From Streptococcus sp. A12 (GTDB lineage: Bacteria > Bacillota > Bacilli > Lactobacillales > Streptococcaceae), in the NCBI RefSeq assembly GCF_905372335.1, contig NZ_CAJPOU010000010.1, positions 1-43,932 of the forward strand: a stretch of DNA of 43,932 bases, written 5' to 3'. Below the pieces are notes generated by a model, which searched no databases, was not told the DNA's origin, and saw nothing but the letters and a program-made list of their open reading frames with translations. A program made the translations under genes and the position numbers. Below are positions 7,315 through 14,730 of the stretch, piece after piece; position 1 is the stretch's first letter; every line of letters starts with the position of its first letter.

Positions 7315-8298
7315 ATGAAAGATCCCAAATTATTAGAAACAATGAAAGATTACAAGGGACGGGATGAGATTCCCGCAGATTTTGATGCTTTTTGGGATCA
7401 AGCCCTAGCAAAGATGACTGAACTTCCTGAATACAAGCTTGAAGAACGAGATTTCAGCATTCCAAATGTTGCTTGTTATGAATTAACATTTAAAGGAACC
7501 AGAAATGGCCTTGTCTATTCAAGAATAATCCTGCCAAAAACGGATCAAAAGGTTCCCGTTATTTTCCATTTTCATGGCTATATGGGTCGTTGTTGGGATT
7601 GGGCTGATATGTTGGCTTATACAGTAGCCGGCTATGGTGTTGTATCAATGGACGTAAGAGGGCAGTCAGGCTATTCAACAGACGGAGATCGCTCACCGCT
7701 TGGAAATACGGTAAAAGGACAGATTATCCGCGGAGCCGTGGAAGGTCCTGATGAGCTCTTTTATAAGGATGTCTACTTGGATCTTTACCAGTTAATTGAA
7801 ATTGTAGCCAGCCTCCCTCAAGTTGACGACAGCAAACTTGCTAGCTACGGAGCATCTCAAGGCGGTGCCCTTGCTCTGGTTGCTGCTGGATTGAATTCTC
7901 GTATACAACGAACGGTAACCATTTACCCATTCTTATCGGATTTCAGACGGGTATTGGAGATTGGGAACACCAGTGAGGCCTATGACGAGCTTTTCCGTTA
8001 TTTCAAGTTCCATGATCCATTCCACGAAACCGAAGATCGTTTGATGCAGACATTGGCCTATATTGATGTAAAAAACTTTGCCCATCGGATCAAAGGACAA
8101 GTTCACATGATAACCGGACTAGATGATGATGTCTGTTATCCTGAGACACAGTTTGCCATTTATAATCGATTAGAATGTCCAAAAGAGCATTTAATCATGC
8201 CAGAATATGCCCACGAAGCTATGAATGTTCAAGTCAATGATCGAGTCTATAATTGGCTCTGTGGTAGCAAGATTCCATTTCGATATGTAGAAAAATAA
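7315..8298 (+). CDS. CE7 acetyl xylan esterase / cephalosporin C deacetylase
   Basis: A 327-residue carbohydrate esterase family 7 protein that removes acetyl groups from small acetylated sugars; enzymes of this family are cytosolic hexamers. The family motifs are present: RGQ at 115-117, GASQGG with nucleophile Ser181, the acid in GLDDDVCYP near 270, and catalytic His300 in YAHEAMN. No signal peptide is seen, consistent with intracellular deacetylation of imported oligosaccharides. The start follows a strong AAGGAGGA site. It is a single-gene unit: its own promoter with a cre-like site, and a strong terminator at 8311-8351. The natural substrate is inferred from the family only. Confidence 0.93.
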   Translation: MKDPKLLETMKDYKGRDEIPADFDAFWDQALAKMTELPEYKLEERDFSIPNVACYELTFKGTRNGLVYSRIILPKTDQKVPVIFHFHGYMGRCWDWADMLAYTVAGYGVVSMDVRGQSGYSTDGDRSPLGNTVKGQIIRGAVEGPDELFYKDVYLDLYQLIEIVASLPQVDDSKLASYGASQGGALALVAAGLNSRIQRTVTIYPFLSDFRRVLEIGNTSEAYDELFRYFKFHDPFHETEDRLMQTLAYIDVKNFAHRIKGQVHMITGLDDDVCYPETQFAIYNRLECPKEHLIMPEYAHEAMNVQVNDRVYNWLCGSKIPFRYVEK

Positions 8299-8310
8299 GT
8301 TACAGAAGAA

Positions 8311-8351
8311 AAACAATCAGTAGATCCATGAGATTTACTGATTGTTTGTTT
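8311..8351 (+). terminator. Strong terminator after the acetyl esterase
   Basis: AAACAATCAGTA (8311-8322) and TACTGATTGTTT (8336-8347) form a 12-base perfect stem, followed by GTTTT. Confidence 0.8.
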
Positions 8352-8369
8352 TAAAAAGGTCGAAAGAAA

Positions 8370-8880
8370 AAGATGACATAGTCTCTGGTATTCCTCAAGT
8401 TGAAGCAGAGTTAAAAGGTCTTATGTCACTCAACTTGTTAGATGTCCTTTTAAATTAAAATTTTATTTTAGGAATAACATGTAGCTTAATGTTATGTCGT
8501 GAAGGACCAAGTATTCGGCTAGGTGCTGTGGGAGGTAAAGGAGTTTCTAAGTGGGTTATCTATAACTCTATTGGGGATCGCAAGAGGAGCTTTTGCTGGA
8601 CTTGCTATAGCTTTTAACGCTCCTATTGCAGGAACTCCTCTTTGTAGTAGAAGAAGTCTATCATCACTTTTAAAGTTCTTACCTTGGGCGCTAGTCTAGT
8701 AACAAACTTCGTTTCTCTTCTAATCTTTGTCTTAACGCGCTGTGCTTGATATGCCAGATAATATCCCTCTTATGAATTTGAGACAGTATTGGATTTATCT
8801 GTTAATGGAAATTTTTCTCGAACTTTCAGGTTTAATCTATGATAAATTACAGAAACGGATCCATGGAGTCCTACTAAGAT
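8370..8880 (+). pseudogene. Decayed ClC-type chloride channel gene
   Basis: No open frame spans this stretch, but pieces in different frames spell ClC channel/antiporter motifs in the right order. They are SGIPQVEAELKGL (~8380), the selectivity-filter motif REGPSIRLGAVGG (~8500), RGAFAGLAIAFNAPIAGT (~8585-8635), a frameshifted VVEEVYHH, and a C-terminal DMPDNIPLMNLRQYWIYLL block (~8750). Stops and small indels separate them. The N-terminal third is missing. It is a relic of an ion channel gene on the same strand as its neighbours, filling most of the 8299-8964 gap. It marks a region where gene content is being lost or replaced. Confidence 0.85.
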
Positions 8881-8897
8881 TGTCAGATGTAAAACAA

Positions 8898-8951
8898 CTT
8901 TTTCTTATTATAGTGTAATATAGACTAATCTTATAGTATAATAAGAAAAAG
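8898..8951 (+). promoter_or_regulatory. 15-base inverted repeat at the effector operon promoter
   Basis: A perfect 15-base inverted repeat, CTTTTTCTTATTATA (8898-8912) and TATAATAAGAAAAAG (8937-8951), has a 24-base spacer. The right arm contains a perfect -10 box, TATAAT (8937-8942), 22 bases before the ATG at 8965; GGAG at 8951-8954 is the ribosome site. The only -35 candidate is weak (TGTAAT, 8914-8919) and lies between the arms. The layout suggests an operator over the promoter. An alternative is a leader hairpin if transcription starts further upstream. Confidence 0.55.
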
Positions 8952-8964
8952 GAGAAAAGCTTAA

Positions 8965-9399
8965 ATGAACCATTCCAGCATTAAAAAAAGTCATAAATGG
9001 CTACTAATCGTCTTGTCACTCGCAATTATCACAGCAGGAGGAGTTTTTATGTTTAGTATGTTAGGTAAATCTCAAGAAGAGCGTCGAAATAGAGAGTATG
9101 AAGTGAGTTTGGTAAATGCCTTAAAAAATTCCTATGAAGGGATTGAGGAGATTAAGATTACGAATCCTGATTATACAAACCCGCCGGGATCATGGTCTTG
9201 TGATGTCGAAATTAAGTTTAAAGATGAAAGAAAAATTAAATATGGAATTGGATATTCTATAGACACTGAAGAAATAACAGATGCTTCATTGGAATGGGAA
9301 GATAGATTAAAAGATAGACAATTTTTGAATGAAAATAAGGGTAAAACCACTTCGAAAATCAGAGTAACTTATTCTGATAATGACGAAGGAGATCAATAA
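8965..9399 (+). CDS. Membrane-anchored small protein, putative immunity partner
   Basis: A 144-residue protein. Residues 1-11 are basic and polar and ~12-33 (WLLIVLSLAIITAGGVFMFS) are a membrane anchor; there is no lipobox cysteine. The rest should lie outside the cell: a compact, strand-rich domain with DVEIKFKDERKIKYGIGYSI near 72-91. It was not assigned to a family with certainty; the fold pattern (helix, then several strands) is like cystatin-like lipoproteins. Its stop codon overlaps the start of the lipase gene (TAATG), so the two are translationally coupled. By analogy with TilA next to the staphylococcal TslA lipase, it could neutralise the lipase outside the membrane. That role is inference. 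Confidence 0.8.
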   Translation: MNHSSIKKSHKWLLIVLSLAIITAGGVFMFSMLGKSQEERRNREYEVSLVNALKNSYEGIEEIKITNPDYTNPPGSWSCDVEIKFKDERKIKYGIGYSIDTEEITDASLEWEDRLKDRQFLNENKGKTTSKIRVTYSDNDEGDQ

Positions 9400-10448
9400 T
9401 GACATTTAATTATACTGATAAACAGCTTAATAATTTAAACAAAGATACTGGGGTTTACAGTGTGAATTCAGAATTTGCTAGACGAAAACATAAAAAGCTT
9501 GTTGTTAATAAAGCTGATTCTGAATTAGCTAGCTACGAAACCAACACTATAACAACATCGGATGGTCAAGAGTTCTGTGTAGTTGCGACTAAATCTGACA
9601 CTAAAACTGGTTTTGATGGTTTGGCAGTTGCGCCAATTGTCAATGGTAAACCAGATTATAAAAATGTAGCCGTGATTGCTACTGGCACAGATCCTGATAG
9701 TCCCGTTAATAAAGAAGGTCCTTTTTCACGCGATGTCTATACTGCCATACTTGCAAGACAATTGTTTTTATCTCCACAATATATTGTTGCTGATCAATTT
9801 GTAAAAGAGATTATGGACGATCCAAGATATGAAGTCAGTCAACTATCAGGCTATTCACAAGGATCTTATATGCTGAAAGTAGGGGCTAGATATCACATAC
9901 CTACAACAACATTTAATGCTTGGTTCAAATATGGTGCACTTACACTGGAAGAAAAAGCATATATTGAAAGTAACCCTGCTATGTTTATAGATTACCGTAG
10001 AAAAAATGATGAAGTAGTAGTCGCCAATGATTTCAACCACCCAGAATGGTATACCAGTCCAAGTGATATTACAAGTTCTATGCCTAACACGATTCACTGG
10101 CTTGATGGATCTAGTCACAAAATTGAGGACTGGGAGTTTGATCCTGTAACTGGTCAAGTTGTAGATGGTAAAGGTGGAAAGCCCTTAATTAGCGGCGTTT
10201 ATCGTGCTTATGCCAACAGTCTTCGAGGGATGGCAAACTTTAAAAACTTAAAAATAAGATGGTCAAAAAATAGCATCAGCAGTTCAGAGGAGATTTACCT
10301 AGATGCCGCGCAAGGATCTATCTTATCATCATCAATGGCCACAGCATCAAGAACTGGAGCTGATGAGGTAAATAACTTGCAAAATTATCCAATCAAGAAT
10401 TACAAGAAGTTTGGGCGAAAATTGACTTTACCAGCTACACAGCCTTAG
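9399..10448 (+). CDS. GxSxG lipase, possible reverse T7SS effector, frameshifted
   Basis: The open frame is 349 residues. It is an alpha/beta hydrolase: VAVIATGTDPDSP near 90-102, nucleophile motif GYSQGS with Ser153, then plausible Asp204 (RRKNDEVV) and His240 (GSSHKIEDW), and no signal peptide. From codon 335 (10401) the frame leaves a coherent one: the +2 frame continues for 87 more residues to a stop at 10667-10669. That tail is helical and Q/E/K-rich. A one-base deletion near 10404 explains this; the repaired protein would be about 423 residues, an N-terminal lipase plus a C-terminal helical domain. That order matches the 'reverse' type VII lipase TslA. GAAGGAG precedes the start. Whether the 349-residue form is secreted or active is unknown. 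Confidence 0.8.
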   Translation: MTFNYTDKQLNNLNKDTGVYSVNSEFARRKHKKLVVNKADSELASYETNTITTSDGQEFCVVATKSDTKTGFDGLAVAPIVNGKPDYKNVAVIATGTDPDSPVNKEGPFSRDVYTAILARQLFLSPQYIVADQFVKEIMDDPRYEVSQLSGYSQGSYMLKVGARYHIPTTTFNAWFKYGALTLEEKAYIESNPAMFIDYRRKNDEVVVANDFNHPEWYTSPSDITSSMPNTIHWLDGSSHKIEDWEFDPVTGQVVDGKGGKPLISGVYRAYANSLRGMANFKNLKIRWSKNSISSSEEIYLDAAQGSILSSSMATASRTGADEVNNLQNYPIKNYKKFGRKLTLPATQP

Positions 10449-10669
10449 CGCCTTATGAAGTCGAAGCTCTTTTCGCTAGCCAAGGAATCACCCAAACGCA
10501 GTTTATTAATACTTTTGAGGTAGAATTGAATCAAACAGTTGAAAAAATGAATGCTATCGCACAAACATTTGAACAGTTAGATAAACAATTACAGGAAGTT
10601 ATCGAAAAAACAATTGAAACAGATAAAGAATTAGCTAAGGAGTTTCAGCAATGGAAAGCAGAGATGTAG
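10406..10669 (+). other. Out-of-frame 3' extension of the lipase gene
   Basis: This 87-codon stretch has no start of its own but reads as protein: EVWAKIDFTSYTALAPYEVE, then helical sequence with TFEQLDKQLQEVIEKTIETD and a final EFQQWKAEM before TAG. It is in the +2 frame relative to the lipase and joins it within the 10401-10408 bases. It also carries the ribosome site (AAGGAG) for the next gene, whose ATG at 10651 overlaps its end. It is therefore the lost C-terminal domain of the lipase. Confidence 0.75.
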
Positions 10670-11022
10670 AATGGGAAACTTTAAGAAAAAAAGAAAGAGA
10701 ATTACATTACCTCGAAGAACAATATTATCAAGAAAAGAAAAAATTAGAAACTAAAGCACTTGATATAGAAGAACGAAATAGGAACTTAGAAATACTTTTG
10801 GAACAAGAATTTGATAAAATGAACCTAACATTGAGAAGATTTGTTGCTTCAGAAAATGATATTAGAGATTATTTTATAGATATGGAGGATTTTAGGCAAG
10901 AATCTTTTTCAGTCTATAAAAGAAATATACTAAAAATAGAGGAAGAAAAAGAAAAACTTGATAAAGATTTTCGCAAAAAGAAAAATCAACTTGAAGAAGG
11001 ATTTAATAGTTTAAGGAGATAA
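10651..11022 (+). CDS. Small coiled-coil protein, putative effector partner
   Basis: A 123-residue, highly charged, almost entirely helical protein (KKERELHYLEEQYYQEKKKL near the N-terminus; long K/E heptad-like stretches to the end). No signal peptide, cysteine or membrane span. It overlaps the end of the repaired lipase frame by 19 bases and is followed after one base by the next gene. Small helical proteins of the DUF3958 (Lap2-type) and DUF3130 (Lap1-type) families accompany LXG and TslA-type effectors and bind their helical targeting domain. This one has the size, position and composition expected, but family membership was not verified. Confidence 0.8.
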   Translation: MESRDVEWETLRKKERELHYLEEQYYQEKKKLETKALDIEERNRNLEILLEQEFDKMNLTLRRFVASENDIRDYFIDMEDFRQESFSVYKRNILKIEEEKEKLDKDFRKKKNQLEEGFNSLRR

Positions 11023-11023
11023 T

Positions 11024-11314
11024 ATGCTAGCACCAATGGATGAATACTATACTGAAGAGGAATATCAGTTCGCTTTAAAACAAATGTATCGGATTATGGA
11101 AAGAAATCGGATACTAGCTGAATGTCGACTGGCGTTGGCGGCTAAAAATCAAATAAAAGATAACTTTGAACAACAAGCTAAAATACTTGCTAGAGATACC
11201 AAAGCCGTTATAACTAGCATCAACAACCAAATGGACACAGCAATAAAAGGTAAAATTCGCAAGAGTCTTGAAATAAAGATTCCGAAGATGTTACTTAAGT
11301 ATGATGAAATATAG
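11024..11314 (+). CDS. Small helical protein, second putative effector partner
   Basis: A 96-residue helical protein. It starts one base after the previous stop codon, with AAGGAG five bases ahead. It includes EEEYQFALKQMYRIMERNRI and a basic C-terminus (IKGKIRKSLEIKIPKML). No membrane span or motif was recognised. It is the last gene of the four-gene operon and ends about 60 bases before difSL. Together with the preceding gene it could form the pair of targeting partners seen with type VII effectors. This is inferred from gene order and shape, not from a family match. Confidence 0.78.
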   Translation: MLAPMDEYYTEEEYQFALKQMYRIMERNRILAECRLALAAKNQIKDNFEQQAKILARDTKAVITSINNQMDTAIKGKIRKSLEIKIPKMLLKYDEI

Positions 11315-11375
11315 AAAATACTCTAATAGCTTGCCTGATTAAAACTATTTCTAATTCCCAAATTTTCCATATAAC

Positions 11376-11429
<54 letters not shown>

Positions 11430-11457
11430 ACTAGTATAGAAAGATTTGGAGAAAAAC

Positions 11458-12528
11458 ATGAAACGCGAGATCTTATTAGAACGGATTGATAAACTCAAAC
11501 AAGTCATGCCCTGGTACGTATTGGAATATTACCAATCGAAACTGGCCGTTCCATACAGTTTTACAACCTTATACGAATATTTAAAGGAATACGATCGATT
11601 TTTCACCTGGGTCTTGGAATCTGGTATATCGGATGCTGATACCATGGCCGAGATCCCTTTAGACGTTCTGGAACACATGACCAAGAAAGACATGGAATCC
11701 TTTATTCTTTACCTACGTGAACGTCCTCTGCTTAATGCCAATACGACAAAAAACGGTGTTTCCCAAACAACTATTAACCGCACACTTTCTGCACTGTCCA
11801 GTCTCTATAAGTATTTGACCGAGGAAGTTGAAAATGAGCAAGGGGAACCTTATTTCTACCGCAACGTCATGAAGAAGGTTGCTACCAAGAAAAAGAAAGA
11901 AACCTTGGCAGCCCGGGCTGAAAATATCAAACAAAAACTCTTTTTAGGAGATGAAACAGAAGGTTTTCTTAACTATATCGACCAGGAGTATCCTCAAACA
12001 CTCTCAAATCGCGCCTTATCCTCCTTTAATAAGAATAAAGAGCGAGATTTAGCCATTATAGCACTCCTTCTTGCCTCTGGTGTCCGTTTATCTGAGGCAG
12101 TCAACTTGGACCTTCGTGACCTTAATCTTAAGATGATGGTCATTGACGTTACTCGAAAAGGTGGAAAACGTGACTCGGTCAATGTTGCTGCCTTTGCTAA
12201 ACCTTATTTAGAACAATATCTCGCTATTCGAGACAAACGTTACAAGACAGAAAAGACTGATACGGCTCTCTTTCTGACCTTGTATCGAGGTGTTCCAAAC
12301 CGGATTGATGCTTCTAGTGTTGAAAAAATGGTGGCCAAGTATTCGGAAGACTTCAAAGTCCGCGTAACCCCCCACAAACTTCGCCATACATTAGCAACTC
12401 GCCTTTATGATGCAACCAAATCACAGGTTTTGGTCAGCCACCAGCTGGGACATGCTAGCACCCAAGTTACAGACTTGTATACGCATATCGTTAATGATGA
12501 GCAGAAAAATGCTTTGGATAGTTTATAA
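11458..12528 (+). CDS. xerS: Tyrosine recombinase XerS
   Basis: XerS is the single recombinase that resolves chromosome dimers at difSL in streptococci and lactococci, acting with FtsK. The 356 residues include an N-terminal SAM-like core-binding domain (to ~150) and the C-terminal catalytic domain. Catalytic signature residues are visible: Arg in ASGVRLSEA, Lys in RKGGKRD, HKLRH, the HQLGH histidine, and the nucleophile Tyr in VTDLYTH. The start is ATG 11458 with TTGGAG ahead; a TTG four codons earlier is part of that ribosome site. The adjacent difSL and the size separate it from XerC/XerD and from phage integrases. Confidence 0.97.
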   Translation: MKREILLERIDKLKQVMPWYVLEYYQSKLAVPYSFTTLYEYLKEYDRFFTWVLESGISDADTMAEIPLDVLEHMTKKDMESFILYLRERPLLNANTTKNGVSQTTINRTLSALSSLYKYLTEEVENEQGEPYFYRNVMKKVATKKKKETLAARAENIKQKLFLGDETEGFLNYIDQEYPQTLSNRALSSFNKNKERDLAIIALLLASGVRLSEAVNLDLRDLNLKMMVIDVTRKGGKRDSVNVAAFAKPYLEQYLAIRDKRYKTEKTDTALFLTLYRGVPNRIDASSVEKMVAKYSEDFKVRVTPHKLRHTLATRLYDATKSQVLVSHQLGHASTQVTDLYTHIVNDEQKNALDSL

Positions 12529-12530
12529 AA

Positions 12531-12552
12531 TTACATAACGTAAATTATGTAA
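12531..12552. repeat. TTACATAA-type palindrome, copy 3
   Basis: TTACATAA (12531-12538) and TTATGTAA (12545-12552) form a perfect 8-base dyad with a 6-base centre, starting 3 bases after the xerS stop codon. No T-run follows; the real terminator is the next hairpin. Confidence 0.6.
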
Positions 12553-12568
12553 AAGGTATTCTATTAGA

Positions 12569-12608
12569 AAAAGAGCGTAAGATTTTTTATGGAATCTTAC
12601 GCTCTTTT
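12569..12608. terminator. Bidirectional terminator after xerS
   Basis: A perfect 16-base stem: AAAAGAGCGTAAGATT (12569-12584) and AATCTTACGCTCTTTT (12593-12608). The arms end in A and T runs, so it can stop transcription from xerS and from the broken gene on the other strand. Confidence 0.85.
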
Positions 12609-12615
12609 ATACTTT

Positions 12616-13256
12616 CTATAAAAACTCAATCCAATAGTTACGGTGGGGCTCAATAATGACTGGTTTTCCCCAGAATGATTTTAGATAGGCCAAGTTTGCA
12701 GGGGTGACAGGTCTTTTTTCACCATTATACTTTTCTGCACTTCCTTCCGTTAAAAAGCATTTAACTGCTTCATATGGTGTACCATCGCTCGCTATTCGAT
12801 CAATTCCTAAATAAGCAATTTCATCACCGGCTTTTGAAAATCTGTAAATAGTTTACCAATAAAATAAACCGTCTTATCTTTCATTAATTCATAAGCCTTA
12901 CTATTTTCTAGTCTGTTATTCGCTGCAGCGTACATAATACAAAAGCTATCCACGATATCTTTCAAAGGCATTAATTCTTCTTTGCTGACTATAATTTCGT
13001 CGGGAGCAAGTCCGCCAAGGATTTAATTTTTATAATGAGGTTGCTGGATGATATTATCTAAAGCCATTCCTAATGGTAGTTGGACAGCTTGATAGCCTAA
13101 TGGTTCGAGCTCTTGCTTTTTCTGGTCAAGGTGTCCTTGTGTAATACTGACATTCAAATCATAAGGACTGGAAGGTTGCTGCTTGCTAAAAAAAGCCACT
13201 ACTATACGAGCTAACTGTTCAAATAGACCAAGATTTTCCACTGGAATTTTCATCAT
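12616..13256 (-). pseudogene. Broken unknown gene (nonsense plus frameshift)
   Basis: On the minus strand an ORF begins at ATG 13256 (MMKIPVENLGLFEQLARIV), with GGGGAT ahead, and stops at TAA 13023-13025. The same frame then continues (ILGGLAPDEIIVSKEEL...) until a frameshift near 12840. After that another frame carries SKAGDEIAYLGIDRIASDG and ends with PHRNYWIEFL at 12616. Read together these give one protein of about 213 residues, broken by a stop and a one-base loss. No family was recognised. It lies between the xerS terminator and lplA. The 82-residue N-terminal piece might still be made. Confidence 0.7.
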
Positions 13257-13366
13257 TGAATATGATCCCCTTTTTTTGTTCAGATTTCCTCTATATTGTA
13301 CACTCATGGTATTTAAATATCAAGTTTAAGATAAAAGATATCCATGTTAAATGGATATCCTTTACT

Positions 13367-14356
13367 TTATTCCACCACTGCTTCAGCAATTTCCTCTGCA
13401 GTGATACCTGCGAAGTAACGACCTAGGTTAATGGTTTGAAGGGCTTTGAGGACGTCTTCACGTTCGTATTTGACACCACGAAGAACATCTTCTACTGCTG
13501 CAACATCTTCGATACCAAAGAAGTCACCGTAAATCTTGATATCTTGAATTTTTGATTCAATGACATTAGCGAAGATTTCCACCTTACCGCTTGGGAATTT
13601 AGTGCCACGACGGACATTGTATTCAGGAGACTTTCCATAGTTCCAATCCCAGGTACCGAACTTGGTTTCCTTGATACGATTGATTTCAGCTAATTCTTCA
13701 TCCGAGAAGACATATTCTGTCATCTCAGGGTATTCTTTCTTCATGTAGTCCAAAAGCAAGTCACGGAACTCTTCAACCGTGATTTTTTCTGGCAACTCAT
13801 CGATGATATTGGTCACACGAGCACGGACTGATTTAACCCCTTTGGACTCAAACTTGTCTTTAGAAACCTTGAGAGCATTGGCAAGGACTGACAAATCAAC
13901 GTCAAAAAGAAGGCATCCATGGTGCATGATCCGACCATTAATGTAAGCTTGGGCATTTCCACAGAATTTCTTGCCATCAATCTCTAAGTCGTTACGACCC
14001 GTGAATTCAGCCTTAACCCCAAGTTGAGCCAAGGTGTTGATCACAGGAGTAGAAAAACTCTTGAAGTCAAAGGCTTTGTTTTCATCTTCTTTTGAAATGA
14101 TGGTGTAGTTGAGGTTGTTCAAATCGTGATAAACAGCCCCACCACCACTGATCCGACGAACCACTTCAATCCCATGCTCCCGAACGTAGTCACGGTTGAT
14201 TTCTTCGATGGTATTTTGGTGACGACCAACAATGATAGAAGGTTTGTTAATCCAAAGAAGGAAGATTTGATCTTCATCCAAGAGGTGCTTAAAAGCATAC
14301 TCTTCTAAAGCAATATTAAAAGCAGTATCATTTGAATAATTAATAATGTATTTCAT
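13367..14356 (-). CDS. lplA: Lipoate-protein ligase A
   Basis: LplA adenylates free lipoate and transfers it to the lysine of lipoyl domains. The 329 residues show the family core: NxALEEYAF, the GRHQNT loop near 45, RRISGGGAVYHDLNNLNYT near 71-89, the lysine/asparagine motif KKFCGNAQA near 130, and a C-terminal accessory domain after ~250. It lies downstream of pdhABCD on the same strand, and the PDH complex carries the lipoyl domain it would modify, so it supplies cofactor by scavenging. A 374-base gap with a structured repeat and a terminator-like hairpin separates it from pdhD, so it may have its own transcript. Confidence 0.95.
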   Translation of the reverse strand: MKYIINYSNDTAFNIALEEYAFKHLLDEDQIFLLWINKPSIIVGRHQNTIEEINRDYVREHGIEVVRRISGGGAVYHDLNNLNYTIISKEDENKAFDFKSFSTPVINTLAQLGVKAEFTGRNDLEIDGKKFCGNAQAYINGRIMHHGCLLFDVDLSVLANALKVSKDKFESKGVKSVRARVTNIIDELPEKITVEEFRDLLLDYMKKEYPEMTEYVFSDEELAEINRIKETKFGTWDWNYGKSPEYNVRRGTKFPSGKVEIFANVIESKIQDIKIYGDFFGIEDVAAVEDVLRGVKYEREDVLKALQTINLGRYFAGITAEEIAEAVVE

Positions 14357-14459
14357 AGTAATTCCAAAAATTCGTTTTATAAATCCTACTCATAGTAAGA
14401 TAAGCATTAGACAGAAATAGTTGAATTTCACTTGAATTTTCTGAAGTAGTAAAAAGAAG

Positions 14460-14582
14460 GGAGTGGGACAGAACTTCGCTAGTAAAAAAGTTCGTATTCC
14501 CACCCCCGCACAGTTGATTAGGTATCTTTGAAGCTTGTCCAGCGAACAAAGATACCAATCAACCACTGCGTCTGACTAATCC
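14460..14582 (+). repeat. Structured intergenic repeat, copy A
   Basis: An element with two hairpins: GTGGGA...TCCCAC enclosing AACTT/AAGTT, then GTTGATT (14513-14519)/AATCAAC (14557-14563) enclosing GGTATCTTTG/CAAAGATACC. A second copy in opposite orientation lies at 20054-20189 beyond pdhA. The paired arms differ between copies in a way that keeps pairing. It fills much of the lplA-pdhD gap (14357-14730); the rest of that gap holds only a hairpin at 14633-14660. Confidence 0.8.
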
Positions 14583-14632
14583 TTCCAAACATTTCTTCGA
14601 TAAGGAAAATTATTTATTAAGCTATTTCTCGG

Positions 14633-14660
14633 AAAAATTGAGACAAGTGGCTCAATTTTT
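14633..14660 (-). terminator. Terminator-like hairpin after pdhD
   Basis: AAAAATTGAG (14633-14642) and CTCAATTTTT (14651-14660) form a perfect 10-base stem, about 70 bases after the pdhD stop. It is AT-rich and could act on either strand. Confidence 0.45.
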
Positions 14661-14730
14661 AGGCATGGAACTCTAAGAGAGGTCGCTGCCGTCCGTACTA
14701 CTTTAAGAAAATTTAGTTGAAAGAATAGTA

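Noticed and set aside
8899..8950. Terminator of the ClC relic
   Set aside because: The spacer is 24 bases, the arms are AT-only apart from one C/G pair each end, and the right arm is the -10 box of the next operon; a regulatory repeat is more likely.
10395..10450. Programmed ribosomal frameshift in the lipase gene
   Set aside because: No slippery heptamer, stimulatory structure or SD at the right distance was seen at 10401-10410; a simple one-base deletion is more likely.
11446..11457. TTG start for xerS four codons upstream
   Set aside because: The TTGGAG there is the ribosome site of the ATG at 11458, which gives the standard 356-residue protein.
14340..14558. Small ORF upstream of lplA
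   Set aside because: It covers repeat copy A and the lplA start region, has no ribosome site and no protein-like composition.
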